This document shows positions 62,727 to 64,000 of a stretch of 64,000 bases of DNA, one piece after another; position 1 is the stretch's first letter, and every line of letters begins with the position of its first letter. Source of the DNA: Rhizobacter sp. Root1221 (GTDB taxonomy: Bacteria; Pseudomonadota; Gammaproteobacteria; Burkholderiales; Burkholderiaceae_C); NCBI RefSeq assembly GCF_001425785.1, contig NZ_LMDI01000011.1, positions 1 to 64,000 of the forward strand, given 5' to 3'. The position numbers and the translations under genes were made by a program. The notes beneath the pieces were generated by a model. That model worked only from the letters and a program-made list of their open reading frames with translations, was not told the DNA's origin and made no database searches.

Positions 62727-64000
62727 ATGGCTTCTTCCTTCGCAAGCAGTCTTGATGCTCTTGGCCTCTGGCGAGCCGGCCTGGGGCGTCGCCTCGACGA
62801 TTTCGGTCACTTTCTCGCGGAACACGACCTCGCCGACCCCGCCGCCGCCGAAGCACTCGACACGCTCCGCCGTGGCCTGGTCAACGAAAAGCTCATCGTC
62901 GCCTTCGTCGCCGAGTTCTCGCGCGGCAAGTCCGAGCTGATCAACGCCATCTTCTTCGCCGACACCGGCCGCCGTGTGCTGCCGGCCACGCCGGGGCGCA
63001 CCACCATGTGCCCGGTGGAACTCGGCTACGACGCCGAAGAGGAACCCGCCCTCGCGCTGCTGCCCATCGGCACCCGCCTGGAAGGCCTCCCGCTGTCGGA
63101 CCTGCGGCAGCAGCCCCGCGCCTGGACGCACCTCCCGCTCGACGTGAGCCAGCCCGAAAAGCTGTCCGAGTCGTTGCAGGAAGTGATGCGCACGCAGTGG
63201 GTCACCCAGGACGACGCCCGCGCGCTCGGCTTCTGGCACGACGACAACACGGAAGACAACCCCCCGGTCGACGACCAGGGCCGCGTCGAGGTGCCCGCGT
63301 GGCGCCACGCGATGATCAACTACCCGCACGCGCTGCTCAAGCGCGGGCTGGTTGTGCTCGACACCCCGGGCCTGAACGCCATCGGCGCCGAACCCGAGCT
63401 GACGCTGAGCCTGCTGCCGTCCGCGCATGCCATGGTGTTCATCCTCGGTGCCGACACCGGGGTCACGAAGTCCGACCTCACCATCTGGCGTGACCACCTC
63501 GGTTCGCCCACCACCACGAGTTTCGTGGTGCTCAACAAGATCGACGCGCTCCGCGACCCGCTGGCCACGCCGGCACAGGTGCACGCCCAGATCGAGACGC
63601 AGCGCAACAACACCGCCCGCACGCTGGGCGTGGCACCCGACCGCGTTTTCCCCCTGTCGGCCCGCCAGGCGCTGGCCGCCCGCGTCGACGGCGAAGCCGG
63701 CGCCCTGGCGGAAAGCCGCGTGCTCGACCTGGAAGCCGCACTGGGCGCCCAACTGCTGCCGCAGCGCCGCGACGTGTTGCAGGCCACCGTGGTCGATGCC
63801 GTCATGCGCACCGAATCGCTGGTGAGCCGCCGCCTCGGCGACCGCCGCCGCCAGTTGGCCGAACAGCTGCTCGAACTGCGTGGCCTGCGTGGCAAGAGCG
63901 GGGCAAAAACCCGCCTGATGATCGAGCGGGTCGACGCCGAAACCCGCGAATTCGAACAATGCACCGCGCGCCTGCAAGCCATGCGCATGGTGCACAGCCG
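62727..64000 (+). CDS. Dynamin-family GTPase, N-terminal part (gene runs past the window)
   Basis: An open frame from the ATG at 62727 to the window end (424 full codons) encoding a bacterial dynamin-like GTPase. G1 is AEFSRGKS (residues 62-69, first glycine replaced by Ala), G3 is DTPG (212-215), and G4 is NKID (270-273). Threonine G2 candidates are in GRTTMCPVELG (90-100). Helical regions follow the GTPase domain from about residue 300 (LLPQRRDVLQATVVDAVMR, RRRQLAEQLLELRG). Such proteins remodel membranes. The C-terminus with any membrane-binding paddle is outside the window. Confidence 0.85.
   Translation, partial: MASSFASSLDALGLWRAGLGRRLDDFGHFLAEHDLADPAAAEALDTLRRGLVNEKLIVAFVAEFSRGKSELINAIFFADTGRRVLPATPGRTTMCPVELGYDAEEEPALALLPIGTRLEGLPLSDLRQQPRAWTHLPLDVSQPEKLSESLQEVMRTQWVTQDDARALGFWHDDNTEDNPPVDDQGRVEVPAWRHAMINYPHALLKRGLVVLDTPGLNAIGAEPELTLSLLPSAHAMVFILGADTGVTKSDLTIWRDHLGSPTTTSFVVLNKIDALRDPLATPAQVHAQIETQRNNTARTLGVAPDRVFPLSARQALAARVDGEAGALAESRVLDLEAALGAQLLPQRRDVLQATVVDAVMRTESLVSRRLGDRRRQLAEQLLELRGLRGKSGAKTRLMIERVDAETREFEQCTARLQAMRMVHS

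Noticed and set aside
62583-63995. Minus-strand open frame of 470 codons near the right edge
   Set aside because: It is the complement of the dynamin-like gene, which has G1, G3 and G4 motifs on the plus strand. The minus frame shows no domain.

Overview
The window is one continuous chromosomal stretch from a GC-rich betaproteobacterium. The arrangement bolA-murA-hisGDCBHAF, the tRNA-Gln/prs/rplY/pth and mutM/TPR/lolB/ispE blocks, the orphan TctC (Bug) receptors and the abundance of acyl-CoA dehydrogenases point to Burkholderiales. The Rubrivivax/Leptothrix/Sphaerotilaceae side is my best guess, but genus and species cannot be fixed from this sequence. No rRNA, insertion sequence, prophage, CRISPR array or toxin-antitoxin pair was seen. 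One tRNA (Gln, UUG) is present. Both ends cut a gene: the C-terminal half of etfA on the left and a dynamin-like GTPase on the right.

Region 1 (1-23 kb) is a catabolic island for acyl-CoA breakdown. It starts with etfA, a class II aldolase, a GhrA-type hydroxyacid reductase and an acyl-CoA ligase. A sulfite dehydrogenase/cytochrome c pair (SorAB type) lies on the minus strand beside them. A long minus-strand run follows, read in the order FadB-like hydratase/dehydrogenase, thiolase, APH-type kinase, ACAD10/11-type dehydrogenase, acyl-CoA ligase, TctC receptor. The kinase and dehydrogenase look like a split version of mammalian ACAD11 or of LvaA/LvaC, which suggests handling of 4-hydroxy acids. 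Divergent from this run are two PimC/PimD-like dehydrogenase pairs, a 599-residue DmdC/FadE-like dehydrogenase, a ComB-family phosphatase and an IclR regulator. An identical TGCAATGCAG core sits upstream of both dehydrogenase pairs and is a candidate operator.

Region 2 (23-44.4 kb) is mainly housekeeping and envelope genes: a type II NADH dehydrogenase, a Kef-like antiporter overlapping a GCS2-family ligase, htpG with a recognisable sigma-32 promoter, an SrkA-like kinase, rplM-rpsI with a clear terminator, a bactofilin, erpA, anmK, an M23 peptidase, tyrS, dtd, a second TctC receptor, and a TetR/TPR pair divergent from an ABC-2 exporter.

Region 3 (44.4-64 kb) holds bolA-murA and a tightly overlapping histidine operon that stops after hisF. 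hisI and hisE are not present and rsmD-coaD-ferredoxin follow directly. Then come minus-strand pth, a CsgG/DUF4810/DUF799 lipoprotein trio, rplY, prs, tRNA-Gln, ispE, lolB and a large TPR protein. mutM and the truncated dynamin-like GTPase lie on the plus strand. One-base TGATG and four-base ATGA, GTGA or TTGA overlaps are frequent, so translational coupling is a dominant organisational theme.
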